Shown piece after piece: positions 6,001-6,014 of a stretch of 6,014 nucleotides of DNA (within the stretch, counting starts at the first letter, position 1; each line of letters begins with the position of its first letter). The notes beneath the pieces are model-generated. The model was given only the letters and a program-made list of their open reading frames with translations, was not told where the DNA came from and ran no database searches. Origin of the DNA: Candidatus Limnocylindrales bacterium (GTDB lineage Bacteria > Chloroflexota > Limnocylindria > Limnocylindrales > CSP1-4); NCBI GenBank assembly GCA_031292335.1, contig JARLHH010000372.1, positions 1 to 6,014 on the forward strand, written 5' to 3'. The translations under genes and the position numbers were made by a program.

Positions 6001-6014
6001 GCCCGGGGTGATTC

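Overview
This window is GC-rich, gene-dense bacterial chromosome with six recognisable genes plus the 3' tail of a seventh. Third codon positions are strongly G/C-biased, so long shadow reading frames occur on both strands. The protein set (long-form HPF, stand-alone endonuclease IV, a GT-C transferase with a WDSDQG motif, a free-standing MprF-like membrane domain) and a possible leaderless start suggest a high-GC, non-proteobacterial soil or freshwater lineage. Chloroflexota (Limnocylindria/Ellin6529-like) or Actinomycetota are the best guesses. This is inference; no rRNA or marker gene in the window decides it.

Left part, plus strand (1-1915). The last codons of an upstream gene end at 28. 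A PHP-family metal-dependent phosphoesterase (45-842) and a multi-pass membrane protein of the MprF/YbhN/AglD flippase-like family (839-1915) follow. Their stop and start overlap as ATGA, so they are probably one translationally coupled operon. A GC-rich hairpin lies after the second gene.

Middle (1916-2692). A 164-base gap precedes a small XRE-type helix-turn-helix regulator (2080-2601, plus). It converges on the minus-strand block. A perfect 13-bp inverted repeat with an 8-base loop sits between the two convergent stops and probably terminates transcription from both sides.

Right part, minus strand (2693-6014), read right to left. A near-consensus -10 box and a strong Shine-Dalgarno lead into long-form hibernation promoting factor (5925-5338). 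After a 117-base gap with a GC hairpin and a possible leaderless promoter comes endonuclease IV (5220-4213). It is coupled through TGATG to a GT39-type polytopic glycosyltransferase (4213-2693).

Functionally the window mixes ribosome hibernation, base-excision repair, envelope glycan or lipid handling and a small regulator. These are mostly housekeeping and envelope functions. I see no CRISPR, tRNA, rRNA, insertion sequence, phage gene, toxin-antitoxin pair or defence cassette. I found no convincing undescribed system; the points of interest are gene coupling, start-site architecture and terminator-like structures.
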